In this document: positions 40,590 to 48,361 of the stretch, piece after piece
Position numbering within the stretch: the first letter of the stretch is position 1
Layout: every line of letters starts with the position of its first letter
Assembly: GCF_008000935.1 (NCBI RefSeq)
Contig: NZ_CP042831.1
Location: 2,790,001-2,854,000, forward strand
Direction of reading: 5' to 3'
DNA from: Flavobacterium alkalisoli
GTDB taxonomy: Bacteria; Bacteroidota; Bacteroidia; Flavobacteriales; Flavobacteriaceae
DNA length: 64,000 nucleotides
Program-made: the position numbers and the translations under genes
Notes under the pieces: generated by a model
What the model saw: the letters and a program-made list of their open reading frames with translations, nothing else
What the model was told of the DNA's origin: nothing
The model's database searches: none

Positions 40590-41357
40590 CTATTTAAGTA
40601 CTTCCTTTAAAAACAACATAAAGTGCTGCCAGCTTCTTTTGTCTGCCTTTTCATTATATGCTGCTCCTTTAGAGTTGTCATTTCCGGCTTCTTTCTCAGT
40701 AAATGCGTGTACTGCACCACTGTAATATATCATTTGCCAGTCGGCCTTGCTGTTGTCCATTTCTTTTTGAAAAGCTTCTATTTCCTTTTCAGAAACATGA
40801 GGGTCATCAACGCCATGCAATACCAATACTTTTGTGTTTATTATATTATCAGGTCTTGAGGCATCCTTTCCTAATCCGCCATGAAAAGAGACCACACCTC
40901 TTACAGGCATTCCTGCTCTGGCTGCTTCAAGTACTCCTGTACCTCCAAAGCAATAACCTATCATAACAATGTTATCTGCTTCTGCACCGGATTTAATAAG
41001 TTGCTCCAGAGCCAGTGAAATCCTTTTTTGGTAAGCTTCATAATTATTTTTATAGTACCCTGCCTGTTTACCTGCTTCCTGAGTATTGGTAGGGTAGTTG
41101 CCTTCTCCGTAAATATCGGCTATAAAAGCATAATATCCCATATCGGCCAGTTGTTTGGCTACTTCTTTAGAGTGATTACCTATACCTTTCCAGGCAGGTA
41201 ATATAAGTATGCCGGGTTTGTTGTTTTTATTTGGTTTTGCAGGCACAGCAGCAAAACCATTAAGCTTTTGGTTACCGTCATTATACGCTACAGGTTTTAA
41301 TTGGGCATTGGTATATGTTGTCATACAAAGGACTATGAATAAGTAAATGGTTTTCAT
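40590..41357 (-). CDS. Exported dienelactone-hydrolase-family protein
   Basis: The 255-residue protein has a signal peptide (MKTIYLFIVLCMTTYTNA) and an alpha/beta-hydrolase fold. The nucleophile motif is MIGYCFGGTG (Cys), followed by VLVLHGVDDPHV (Asp) and SGAVHAFTEKEAG (His), the Cys-Asp-His triad of dienelactone hydrolases. Exported members in Bacteroidota have unknown substrates, probably esters or lactones. Single-gene unit with its own terminator. Confidence 0.9.
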   Translation of the reverse strand: MKTIYLFIVLCMTTYTNAQLKPVAYNDGNQKLNGFAAVPAKPNKNNKPGILILPAWKGIGNHSKEVAKQLADMGYYAFIADIYGEGNYPTNTQEAGKQAGYYKNNYEAYQKRISLALEQLIKSGAEADNIVMIGYCFGGTGVLEAARAGMPVRGVVSFHGGLGKDASRPDNIINTKVLVLHGVDDPHVSEKEIEAFQKEMDNSKADWQMIYYSGAVHAFTEKEAGNDNSKGAAYNEKADKRSWQHFMLFLKEVLK

Positions 41358-41383
41358 GGTTATTATCTTTTGAGTAAAAATAA

Positions 41384-41424
41384 AAAAAGAAAGCTTTCAG
41401 ATGCAATATCTAAAAGCTTTCCAC
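41384..41424 (-). terminator. Terminator of the PfpI/DJ-1 gene
   Basis: GAAAGCTTT (41389-41397) pairs with AAAGCTTTC (41413-41421), with inner AGAT/ATCT pairing. A T-run follows on the minus strand. Confidence 0.8.
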
Positions 41425-41455
41425 GAATTAAAGTATTAACCTTAATCAGGTTTCT

Positions 41456-42004
41456 TTAAGCTCTTTGAAGTTCGTGTTTACCTTCTTTAATTTCCTCAAC
41501 CATTTTTTTATTAAAGGCAGGCAGGTCTTTAGGAGTACGGCTTGTTACAAGTCCGTTATCTACAACAACCTCTTCATCTATCCAGTTGGCACCTGCATTA
41601 ACAAGATCTGTTTTTACCGATTTGAAAGAAGTTAGTTTTCTTCCGTCAACAACACCTGCTTCAATAAGCATTTGTGGTCCGTGGCAAATAGCGGCTACCG
41701 GTTTTTTCTCTTCGAAAAAGTCTTTTACAAAGTTTACTGCTTTTTCATTTCTCCTTAAAAGGTCAGGGTTAATTACACCTCCCGGAAGAACTAATGCATG
41801 ATAATCTGATGACGATACTTCATCTACAGTTTTATCTACATTAAATTCTTTTCCCCAGTTACCATTGGTCCATGACTTAATTGTACCGCTTTCCGGACTA
41901 ACAATTTCTGCCGTCCATCCCTGTTGTTCTAAATATTCCTTAGGCGATTGTAGTTCGCTCTCCTCAAATCCGTTAGTTGCCAGTATGGCTACTCTCTTAC
42001 TCAT
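41456..42004 (-). CDS. DJ-1/PfpI-family protein (type 1 glutamine amidotransferase-like)
   Basis: The 182-residue protein belongs to the YhbO/PfpI group. The nucleophile elbow is AAICHGPQMLIEAG with the catalytic Cys followed by His. ALVLPGG, KSWTNGNWGKEFNVD and GLVTSRTPKDLPAFNKKMV are typical of the group. Such proteins act in repair of glycated proteins or nucleotides, or as stress chaperone-like hydrolases; older protease annotations are doubtful. Cytosolic, single-gene unit, likely general stress. Confidence 0.9.
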   Translation of the reverse strand: MSKRVAILATNGFEESELQSPKEYLEQQGWTAEIVSPESGTIKSWTNGNWGKEFNVDKTVDEVSSSDYHALVLPGGVINPDLLRRNEKAVNFVKDFFEEKKPVAAICHGPQMLIEAGVVDGRKLTSFKSVKTDLVNAGANWIDEEVVVDNGLVTSRTPKDLPAFNKKMVEEIKEGKHELQRA

Positions 42005-42161
42005 GATTTTTATTTTTTATGGTTAGTAATTTATTTAATACCATAAAGTTAGCCTATAGAAAACAGAGGGTGTTTTAATGGTGTACTAAAGTTGTGCTAA
42101 TGTTTGTTAACTGGGAAAATATTAGTAGTACTTTTAAGATAGTTACATAAATGCTATACTT

Positions 42162-42854
42162 ATGAATGAAATTTTTGAATGGAAAAGGTTGCTTTTTAAT
42201 GACCTGCCTGTTTCTTTTCTACTGGAAGTTATATTTAGAACAGTTGTAATGTTTATAATGGTTTTAATTACCTTAAAACTAACAGGGAAGAGAGGGGTAA
42301 AGCAGCTTTCTGTTTTTGAAGTGGTAATTATTATATCCTTAGGATCTGCAGCCGGCGATCCTATGTTTTATGAGGATGTAGGTATTATTCCCGCCATAAC
42401 GGTTTTTGCCTGTATATTATTAATGTATAAGGTAGTAACTGTGCTTTTAGGCAAGAGCAAGAGATTTGAAATCTTTATGGAAGGTAAAGTACAATGTTTT
42501 GTGGAAGACGGACAATTTTCCATTCATAATTTTGAAAAAGAAGATTTAGCAAAAGATGAGTTTTTTGCTGAATTAAGGTTAAAATCCATAGAGCATTTAG
42601 GACAGGTTAAAAATGCCTACATAGAAACTAACGGTGCCATAAGTGTATATTTTTATGAGGATGTTGATATAAAGTATGGATTACCTATACGCCCTCAGTT
42701 GTTTAACCTTAAAAGTACTAACATTCCAAAATCAGGAATTTATGCCTGTACGTTTTGTGCCAACACACAGGAACTGGAACCTACTCATGCAAATTGTTCG
42801 GTTTGTGGGAAAGACGAATGGGTAGAAGCCATAAATACAAAAAGAGTACAATAA
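42162..42854 (+). CDS. DUF421/YetF-family membrane protein with C-terminal zinc ribbon
   Basis: This 230-residue protein has the YetF layout: three N-terminal transmembrane helices (to about residue 100) and a soluble domain. Family hallmarks are LTGKRGVKQLSVFEVVIIIS and a soluble region with QVKNAYIETNGAISVY. The C-terminus adds a small zinc-ribbon-like module, CTFCANTQ...CSVCGKDEW, with two CxxC pairs, not typical of shorter YetF proteins. Function unknown; in Bacillus the family is linked to spore-membrane traits. Single-gene unit with a terminator. Confidence 0.88.
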   Translation: MNEIFEWKRLLFNDLPVSFLLEVIFRTVVMFIMVLITLKLTGKRGVKQLSVFEVVIIISLGSAAGDPMFYEDVGIIPAITVFACILLMYKVVTVLLGKSKRFEIFMEGKVQCFVEDGQFSIHNFEKEDLAKDEFFAELRLKSIEHLGQVKNAYIETNGAISVYFYEDVDIKYGLPIRPQLFNLKSTNIPKSGIYACTFCANTQELEPTHANCSVCGKDEWVEAINTKRVQ

Positions 42855-42855
42855 A

Positions 42856-42883
42856 AAAACACTGCCTAAGCAGTGTTTTTTTA
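42856..42883 (+). terminator. Rho-independent terminator
   Basis: ACACTGC-ctaa-GCAGTGT with seven T residues after it closes the DUF421 gene. Confidence 0.9.
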
Positions 42884-42902
42884 TAAAATAGAATATAATT
42901 AA

Positions 42903-44126
42903 TTAACCTCTTGAATTTCTACCGTTTGATGACCTTGAAGGGGCAGGTGAACTGTTTCTTGAAGGTGAAGAAGATCTCATGCTTGGTGAGCTGCTTCTCG
43001 AACTTGAAGGTGTACTCCTTACAGATGGGCTACTGCTTCTTGAAGGCGACGAACTTCTTACCGAAGGACTGCTATTTCTAGAAGGTTCAGTTCTTACACT
43101 TGGAGAGCTGCTTCTTGAAGGTGTAGCATCATAAGACCTGCTGTTGTTGGTAGAAGGATTAGACCTTACTACATTACTGTTACCTCTTGATCTTACAGTT
43201 CCCTGATTATTATCTCTTGAAGAACTGCTGATAGCACTGCTTCTTGAAGGAGTTGTAGTCCTTACATTACCATTATTATCCGTTCTGGAAGAGTTAATGC
43301 TTCTGCCTCTGCTGTAATCTGCTGTAGATCGTGAAGAACTGTTATAAGAGTTTCTCGATGCTGTTGAAGATCTTTCTACTCTTACATTTTCCCTTGATTG
43401 TTCTAAAGCATACCTGTTTGTTGAATTGGTACGGGTTGCAAACGAACGGTCAGGGTGCATTCTTTCATATCCGTTAGATCTTCTTGCACTGTGCATTGAT
43501 ACCGCACGTGAGCTTCTTCTGGTAGTTACATAATTACATGTATTGTTTACGTTTACATATACGTGTACATGGTTTCTGTATCTGTATACCGGATAAGGAG
43601 CCCAGTAGCTATAGTAAGTAGGGTAGTAACCCCAATACCAAGGTGAGTAGTACGGGCGGTATGATATTGCCCAAAATACATCAAATATAACGGGTCTTGT
43701 AACATATACCGGTTCATATATATAGTTTGTACCGTACATATAAACGTCACCTACCACCTGTACCTGAACATCGTTTCCGCTTCTTTCAACTTCAACAGTT
43801 GCAATATCCTGATAAGTATCGGGTCCTAAAACCGATTGTAATATAATTAAGTGAGTATTGCTTTGTGTTGCCTCTATCACTCTAATATAGTCTACATAAT
43901 TATCTCCGTTAAGGTCTAGGTTAGATATTTGAAGATCGGGGTCATTTAACCTTCTTTCAAAATCTTCCAAATCGCTCGATTCACCAAATATGGTGGCAAC
44001 CGCCCTTAAGTCTAAGTTGTCGCTTATATCTGTATTGTTTGCACGTACAGTTGTAACGTCCTGAGCAAAAATGTTGTTTACACAAAGTAAAACAAAAAGG
44101 GCTATATGTAATAATCTCGTTTTCAT
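42903..44126 (-). CDS. Exported Tyr-rich / Ser-Arg-rich surface protein
   Basis: The 407-residue protein has a signal peptide (MKTRLLHIALFVLLCVNNIFAQ), then a folded N-terminal region with an EF-hand-like loop DLNGDNYVDY (residues 71-80). A Tyr/Trp-rich stretch follows (about 164-195, e.g. YYSPWYWGYYPTYYSYW), then a long Ser-Arg-Asn-rich tail (about 200-407) in which units like SPSVRSSSPSRSS repeat. The tail is very basic and predicted disordered. The N-terminal part resembles a group of uncharacterised Bacteroidota exported proteins. A role in binding anionic surface polymers is possible. Single-gene unit. Confidence 0.75.
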   Translation of the reverse strand: MKTRLLHIALFVLLCVNNIFAQDVTTVRANNTDISDNLDLRAVATIFGESSDLEDFERRLNDPDLQISNLDLNGDNYVDYIRVIEATQSNTHLIILQSVLGPDTYQDIATVEVERSGNDVQVQVVGDVYMYGTNYIYEPVYVTRPVIFDVFWAISYRPYYSPWYWGYYPTYYSYWAPYPVYRYRNHVHVYVNVNNTCNYVTTRRSSRAVSMHSARRSNGYERMHPDRSFATRTNSTNRYALEQSRENVRVERSSTASRNSYNSSSRSTADYSRGRSINSSRTDNNGNVRTTTPSRSSAISSSSRDNNQGTVRSRGNSNVVRSNPSTNNSRSYDATPSRSSSPSVRTEPSRNSSPSVRSSSPSRSSSPSVRSTPSSSRSSSPSMRSSSPSRNSSPAPSRSSNGRNSRG

Positions 44127-44272
44127 AGTCTCAAAGTATTTATTTGCCCAAAAAATTAATTTCTTGTTGTTTGATTAGTAATAACCAATTACTGTGCCAA
44201 TAATTTTTTATACCTTTATCACTATACTGAAAACCCTTTATTTATAAGGGGTTTAAATAACTAACAGCATAT

Positions 44273-44767
44273 ATGGAAATAATAAAAGCCGGCCTAAACG
44301 ACTTTAATTTAATACACTCCCTGGCCGAAAATGTATGGCCGCAAACATATAAAAATATTCTTACTCCGCAACAAATAGAGTATATGTTTGAAATGATGTA
44401 CAGTCAAAAAGCTTATAATGAGCAGATTGAAAGAAAAGGGCATCATTTTATACTCATAAAGGATGAAAGTGGGTATTTAGGCTTCGCTTCTTACGAGCTT
44501 AACTATAATAATACACCTGTTACCAAGATTCATAAAATATATGTACTTCCGCAAACTCAGGGAAAAGGAGTGGGCCGTGCCATGATTGATGAAATATCTG
44601 CAATAGCAAAGGAAAAAGGTAATGCACAGATTTCCCTTAATGTGAACCGTTTTAATAAGGCTGTAGGTTTTTATGAGAACATAGGTTTTGTAAATACAGG
44701 ACAGGAAGATATAAATATTGGCAATGGTTATTTAATGGAAGATTTTATAATGGTCAAAACCCTGTAG
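44273..44767 (+). CDS. GNAT-family N-acetyltransferase
   Basis: The 164-residue acetyltransferase carries the acetyl-CoA motif LPQTQGKGVGRAMIDE near residue 100. The preceding strand is KIHKIYV and the following helix-strand is QISLNVNRFNKAVGFYENIGF. The acceptor is unknown. Divergent from the Ser/Arg-rich gene, 146 bases apart. Confidence 0.88.
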   Translation: MEIIKAGLNDFNLIHSLAENVWPQTYKNILTPQQIEYMFEMMYSQKAYNEQIERKGHHFILIKDESGYLGFASYELNYNNTPVTKIHKIYVLPQTQGKGVGRAMIDEISAIAKEKGNAQISLNVNRFNKAVGFYENIGFVNTGQEDINIGNGYLMEDFIMVKTL

Positions 44768-44829
44768 TTTTATAATAACTTTCTATAATGTTTATGATAT
44801 CAATAACATAGCTCCTGTTTTATAAGAGG

Positions 44830-44837
44830 TAACTTTG
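44830..44837 (+). promoter_or_regulatory. Promoter -7 element of the SpoIIAA-like unit
   Basis: TAACTTTG matches TAnnTTTG and lies 23 bases before the ATG at 44861. Confidence 0.5.
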
Positions 44838-44860
44838 AGTAAAACAAAAAAAACAACGCT

Positions 44861-45229
44861 ATGATTACTCAAATTCCAAACCTGCCATCTAATATGGTTG
44901 GTTTTCACTCATCGGGAGAGGTAACAAAAGATGATTTTGATATCGTAAAACAAAAAGTAGCTGAACTTGTAGATAAAACAGGTAAGCTAAACTACTTATT
45001 ATTTCTTGATAATTCTCCAAAAGATTTTACTGCGGGTGCCTGGCTTCAGGATGCTCTTTTAGGTATTAACAATATTACCAAGTGGAACAGGGCTGCCATA
45101 GTTTCTGATTCTGAAACGGTAATTAAGTTTACTGATACTTTTAGTAAAGTGATGCCGGGTGAATACAGAGGTTTTCATAAACCTGAGTATCAAAAAGCGA
45201 TTGACTGGGTATCTGAAAAAACAGCTTAA
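44861..45229 (+). CDS. SpoIIAA-like (STAS-related) protein
   Basis: The 122-residue soluble protein matches the SpoIIAA-like family (distinct from true anti-anti-sigma factors): PNLPSNMVGFHSSGEVTKDD, LDNSPKDFTAGAWLQDAL and KFTDTFSKVMPGEYRGF. There is no obvious phosphorylatable Ser motif of SpoIIAA. Members are associated with stress and lipid binding, but the role is unresolved. The PNPOx-like gene follows after 12 bases, so both form one unit. Confidence 0.85.
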   Translation: MITQIPNLPSNMVGFHSSGEVTKDDFDIVKQKVAELVDKTGKLNYLLFLDNSPKDFTAGAWLQDALLGINNITKWNRAAIVSDSETVIKFTDTFSKVMPGEYRGFHKPEYQKAIDWVSEKTA

Positions 45230-45241
45230 AAAAGAAATATT

Positions 45242-45751
45242 ATGGGAAATTTTGAAAACCTTTCACAACAGGAGGCGATAGCCAAAATTAAAGAACTGGC
45301 TGAAGACATTAAGATTTGTATGTTTTGTACAGAGCTTTCGGTAAGACCAATACCAACAAGGCCTATGAGTTTACAGGAAGTAGATGATAAAGGAAATCTT
45401 TGGTTTATAAGTTCAGCTAAAAGCAATAAGAACTTTGAAATAAAACACGATAATGAGGTTCAGCTTATGTTTGCCAAAAATGCTGATGCGCATTTTCTTT
45501 CTTTATTTGGCAAGGCAGTAATATATAAGGATAAAGCTCATATTGAAGAGGTTTGGACTCCTATTGCCAAAACCTGGTTTGAAGAAGGGAAAAACGATCC
45601 GGATGTAACAATAATTAAAGTTGAGCCAACTGAAGCATATTACTGGGATACTAAAGAAGGAAAAATGATAACTATGCTTAGATGGGCTGCCGGGGCAGTA
45701 GTAGGAAAATCTATAGACGATGGTAGCCGTGAAGGCAGGCTAAACGTATAA
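45242..45751 (+). CDS. PNPOx-like flavin-binding general stress protein
   Basis: This 169-residue protein belongs to the pyridoxamine-phosphate-oxidase-like split-barrel family of the general stress protein 26 type: KICMFCTELSVRPIPTRPM, LWFISSAKSNKNFEI and a C-terminal EPTEAYYWDTKEG. It probably binds FMN or FAD as a small flavoprotein; the substrate is unknown. Co-transcribed with the SpoIIAA-like gene 12 bases upstream. Confidence 0.9.
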   Translation: MGNFENLSQQEAIAKIKELAEDIKICMFCTELSVRPIPTRPMSLQEVDDKGNLWFISSAKSNKNFEIKHDNEVQLMFAKNADAHFLSLFGKAVIYKDKAHIEEVWTPIAKTWFEEGKNDPDVTIIKVEPTEAYYWDTKEGKMITMLRWAAGAVVGKSIDDGSREGRLNV

Positions 45752-45776
45752 ATACACTTAATAGTTGGTTAGTTAA

Positions 45777-45810
45777 CAAAGGCTTTTTCTTATAAGAGAA
45801 AGCCTTTACT
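45777..45810. terminator. Terminator between convergent units
   Basis: AAAGGCTTTTTCT (45778-45790) pairs with AGAGAAAGCCTTT (45795-45807), an extended stem with one G-T or T-A irregularity, between the PNPOx-like and BrkB genes. Confidence 0.7.
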
Positions 45811-45813
45811 TAT

Positions 45814-46785
45814 TTATACATATAAATTACCACCACTTCTATAGGAATCTAATGGTAATACTTTCACATTCTTCTCGGTCTCTTTTTCCTCAACATATAC
45901 AGCATATTCCGCAGGCCTTATTTTTGCGCCAATATGCTCTGCATAAGCTTTCGTAAATTCAGCGCCAATGTAAAGAATAGCTGCCGAAAAATACACCCAT
46001 AAAAGTATTACTATAATAGACCCTGCAGCTCCGTAAGGTGACCCTGCAGCTGTAGTTTCTATATATAAGCCTATAAGATATCGTCCAAGCATAAATAAGC
46101 AGGCAGTAAAGAATGCTCCGGCACGCACATCCTTCCATGTTATTTTAGCATCCGGTAATACTTTAAATATTGTTCCGAATAAAACAGTTATAACACCAAA
46201 GTTTATAGCTATATCGGCAACATTAAGGAATATAACTGCTACCTGAGGGAAATAACCTTTAAGTATATCGTTTAAAGCTAATAAAACCCCGTTTATTAAT
46301 AGAGACACGATAAGTAAAAATCCTAATCCTATAATGATAGACCCTGAAAGTAATCTTGTTTTTAAGAATTTTAACCACCCGCGTTTTGGCTTTGCCTTTA
46401 GGTTCCATATAATGTTTATGGAATCCTGTATTTCCCCAAATACTGTGGTTGCTCCAACAACAAGAGTAACAGCTCCTATAATCATTGAAATATTTGTTTT
46501 CCCCGATAGTTCAAGGTTCTGAATTATTTCCTGTATTTGTGAAGCGGCATTAGAGCCTATCAAACCATTTATTTCGGTAAAGACCCTTCCTTCAACGGCC
46601 TCCCTTCCAAAGAAGATTCCCGTAAGCGAAATAATCAGTAATAACAGGGGTGCCAAGGAAAAGACAGTATAATAAGATAAGGATGCGCTAAGCTTCAATC
46701 CTTTATCATTCATAAAACCTGTAAAGGTATCTTTGAGTACTTTACCGGACGATTTAATGAGTTGTCTTTTCGAATATGCTATCAT
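45814..46785 (-). CDS. YihY/BrkB-family inner-membrane protein
   Basis: The 323-residue protein matches YihY/BrkB with about six transmembrane helices. Hallmarks are LSASLSYYTVFSLAPLLLL, a loop with IQDSINIIWNLKAKPKRGW, and AAGSIIVILLWVYFSAAILY near the end. The family was once annotated as ribonuclease BN in error; its real function (possibly lipid or ion transport) is unknown. Single-gene unit with a long divergent gap to ndh. Confidence 0.92.
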   Translation of the reverse strand: MIAYSKRQLIKSSGKVLKDTFTGFMNDKGLKLSASLSYYTVFSLAPLLLLIISLTGIFFGREAVEGRVFTEINGLIGSNAASQIQEIIQNLELSGKTNISMIIGAVTLVVGATTVFGEIQDSINIIWNLKAKPKRGWLKFLKTRLLSGSIIIGLGFLLIVSLLINGVLLALNDILKGYFPQVAVIFLNVADIAINFGVITVLFGTIFKVLPDAKITWKDVRAGAFFTACLFMLGRYLIGLYIETTAAGSPYGAAGSIIVILLWVYFSAAILYIGAEFTKAYAEHIGAKIRPAEYAVYVEEKETEKNVKVLPLDSYRSGGNLYV

Positions 46786-46970
46786 AGGGATGGGATTAGA
46801 ATATTAAAATTAAAAACCACCAGTATTAAATACTATAATATTAACATTACTATAAGGATATTCGTTCAATATTTTTACTTTTTAAGTGTAAATTAAAGCT
46901 TACAATTTAAAAACCCAAAGTTTTCATAAATCTTACAAATAGAGTGTATTAAGTATTGCTGCTAACTAAT

Positions 46971-47018
46971 TATAAAGTAACTTTATAGTGTAATTAAGCT
47001 TATTATAAAGCCCTTTAT
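46971..47018. promoter_or_regulatory. Palindromic motif pair upstream of ndh
   Basis: TATAAAGTAACTTTATA (46971-46987) is a perfect 17-base palindrome. A related but imperfect motif, TTATAAAGCCCTTTAT, follows near 47002-47017, 30 bases from the ndh ATG. They could be operators; no regulator is assigned. Confidence 0.4.
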
Positions 47019-47046
47019 TATCAAATATTTACTAAAAAATTCATCT

Positions 47047-48318
47047 ATGAGGATTGTAATAATAGGTGGTGGTTTTGCAGGAATTAATCTTGCTAATAAT
47101 CTAGCCAAAGACAACAACTTTAAAGTAACACTGGTAGATAAAAACAATTATAACTTTTTTCCTCCGCTAATATATCAGGTGGCTACTGCTTACCTTGAAC
47201 CGTCCAGTATCAGTTATCCTTTCAGAAAGTTATTCAGGAAAAAGGGGAACATACAATTCCGTATGGGAGAATTCCTTTCCGTAAGTCCTTCCGAAAATAA
47301 AGTGATACTTCACAATGGAGAGTTGGAGTACGACAAACTTGTTTTTGCCACAGGGGCAGAGACTAACTATTTTGGGATGGAAAACGTAAAGAATAATGCC
47401 ATCCCTATGAAAACGCTTAATGATGCCATAGAAATGCGTAATAAGCTTTTACAGCGCATGGAAAAGGCAGCAATATGCAAAAACAGCAAAGAGCGCCGAA
47501 AATATCTTACCATTGTAGTAGCAGGAGGAGGGCCTACAGGGGTAGAGGTATCGGGGATGTTTGCCGAAATGCGTAATGGTATTTTACGTAAAGAGTATCC
47601 GGAACTTTCTACAACAGTAAGTAATATATATCTTGTGGATGGCGGGCCAAGCCTGTTAGGCCCAATGAGTGAAAAATCTCAAAAGGATACGTATGATGCC
47701 TTGACCAAACTGGGGGTTATTGTTAAGCTTAACACCCGAGTTACCGATTATGTAGATGATGTGGTTCACTTTTCAAACGGAGAAACAATTACTACCAAAA
47801 ACCTTATTTGGGCAGCCGGAGTATATTCAAGAGTATTTGAAGGTATACCACAGGAAAGCTACGGACGTGGCAGGCGTATGATTGTTAATGAGCATAATAA
47901 ATTGCAGGGAATGGATAATATTTATGCCATAGGTGACACTTGTATTATGCATACCGACCCTAATTTCCCTGAAGGCCACCCGCAGTTGGCACAAACAGCC
48001 ATACAACAGGGGGAACAGTTAGCCAAAAACTTTAAGAGAATGATTAAGGGAGAGGCCTTAAAACCGTTTAGTTATAACGATAAAGGTTCTATGGCTATTA
48101 TTGGTAAAAACAAAGCTGTGGTTGATATTCCAAAACCTAAATTACACTTTAAAGGATTTATTGCCTGGTTAATGTGGTTGTTTATTCACTTAATGTCACT
48201 TATAGGCTACCGTAACAGGATTGCTACAGCATGGAACTGGATGATTGCTTACTTCTCCCAGGATCAGTCGTTGCGAATGATTATAAGACCCAATAAAAAG
48301 AAGGGAGCAATTAATTAA
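47047..48318 (+). CDS. ndh: Type II NADH:quinone dehydrogenase (NDH-2)
   Basis: This 423-residue flavoprotein has two dinucleotide-binding folds: FAD (MRIVIIGGGFAGINLANNLA) and NADH (TIVVAGGGPTGVEVSGMF), plus AIGDTCIM near residue 297 for the FAD ribityl and AQTAIQQGEQLAKN for the quinone site. The C-terminal amphipathic and hydrophobic helices (GFIAWLMWLFIHLMSLIGY) anchor it peripherally to the inner membrane, as in NDH-2. It feeds electrons from NADH to the quinone pool without proton pumping. Confidence 0.92.
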   Translation: MRIVIIGGGFAGINLANNLAKDNNFKVTLVDKNNYNFFPPLIYQVATAYLEPSSISYPFRKLFRKKGNIQFRMGEFLSVSPSENKVILHNGELEYDKLVFATGAETNYFGMENVKNNAIPMKTLNDAIEMRNKLLQRMEKAAICKNSKERRKYLTIVVAGGGPTGVEVSGMFAEMRNGILRKEYPELSTTVSNIYLVDGGPSLLGPMSEKSQKDTYDALTKLGVIVKLNTRVTDYVDDVVHFSNGETITTKNLIWAAGVYSRVFEGIPQESYGRGRRMIVNEHNKLQGMDNIYAIGDTCIMHTDPNFPEGHPQLAQTAIQQGEQLAKNFKRMIKGEALKPFSYNDKGSMAIIGKNKAVVDIPKPKLHFKGFIAWLMWLFIHLMSLIGYRNRIATAWNWMIAYFSQDQSLRMIIRPNKKKGAIN

Positions 48319-48328
48319 CTATACAAAT

Positions 48329-48361
48329 AAAAAGGGAATATCTTAACTATTCCCTTTTTTA
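48329..48361. terminator. Bidirectional terminator
   Basis: AAGGGAATA and TATTCCCTT form a 9-bp stem around a TCTTAAC-type loop, flanked by A- and T-runs. It serves ndh and the convergent fused receptor gene. Confidence 0.85.

Noticed and set aside
45814-46785. Ribonuclease BN label for the YihY/BrkB protein
   Set aside because: The family is an integral membrane protein family and the nuclease label is a known historical error.
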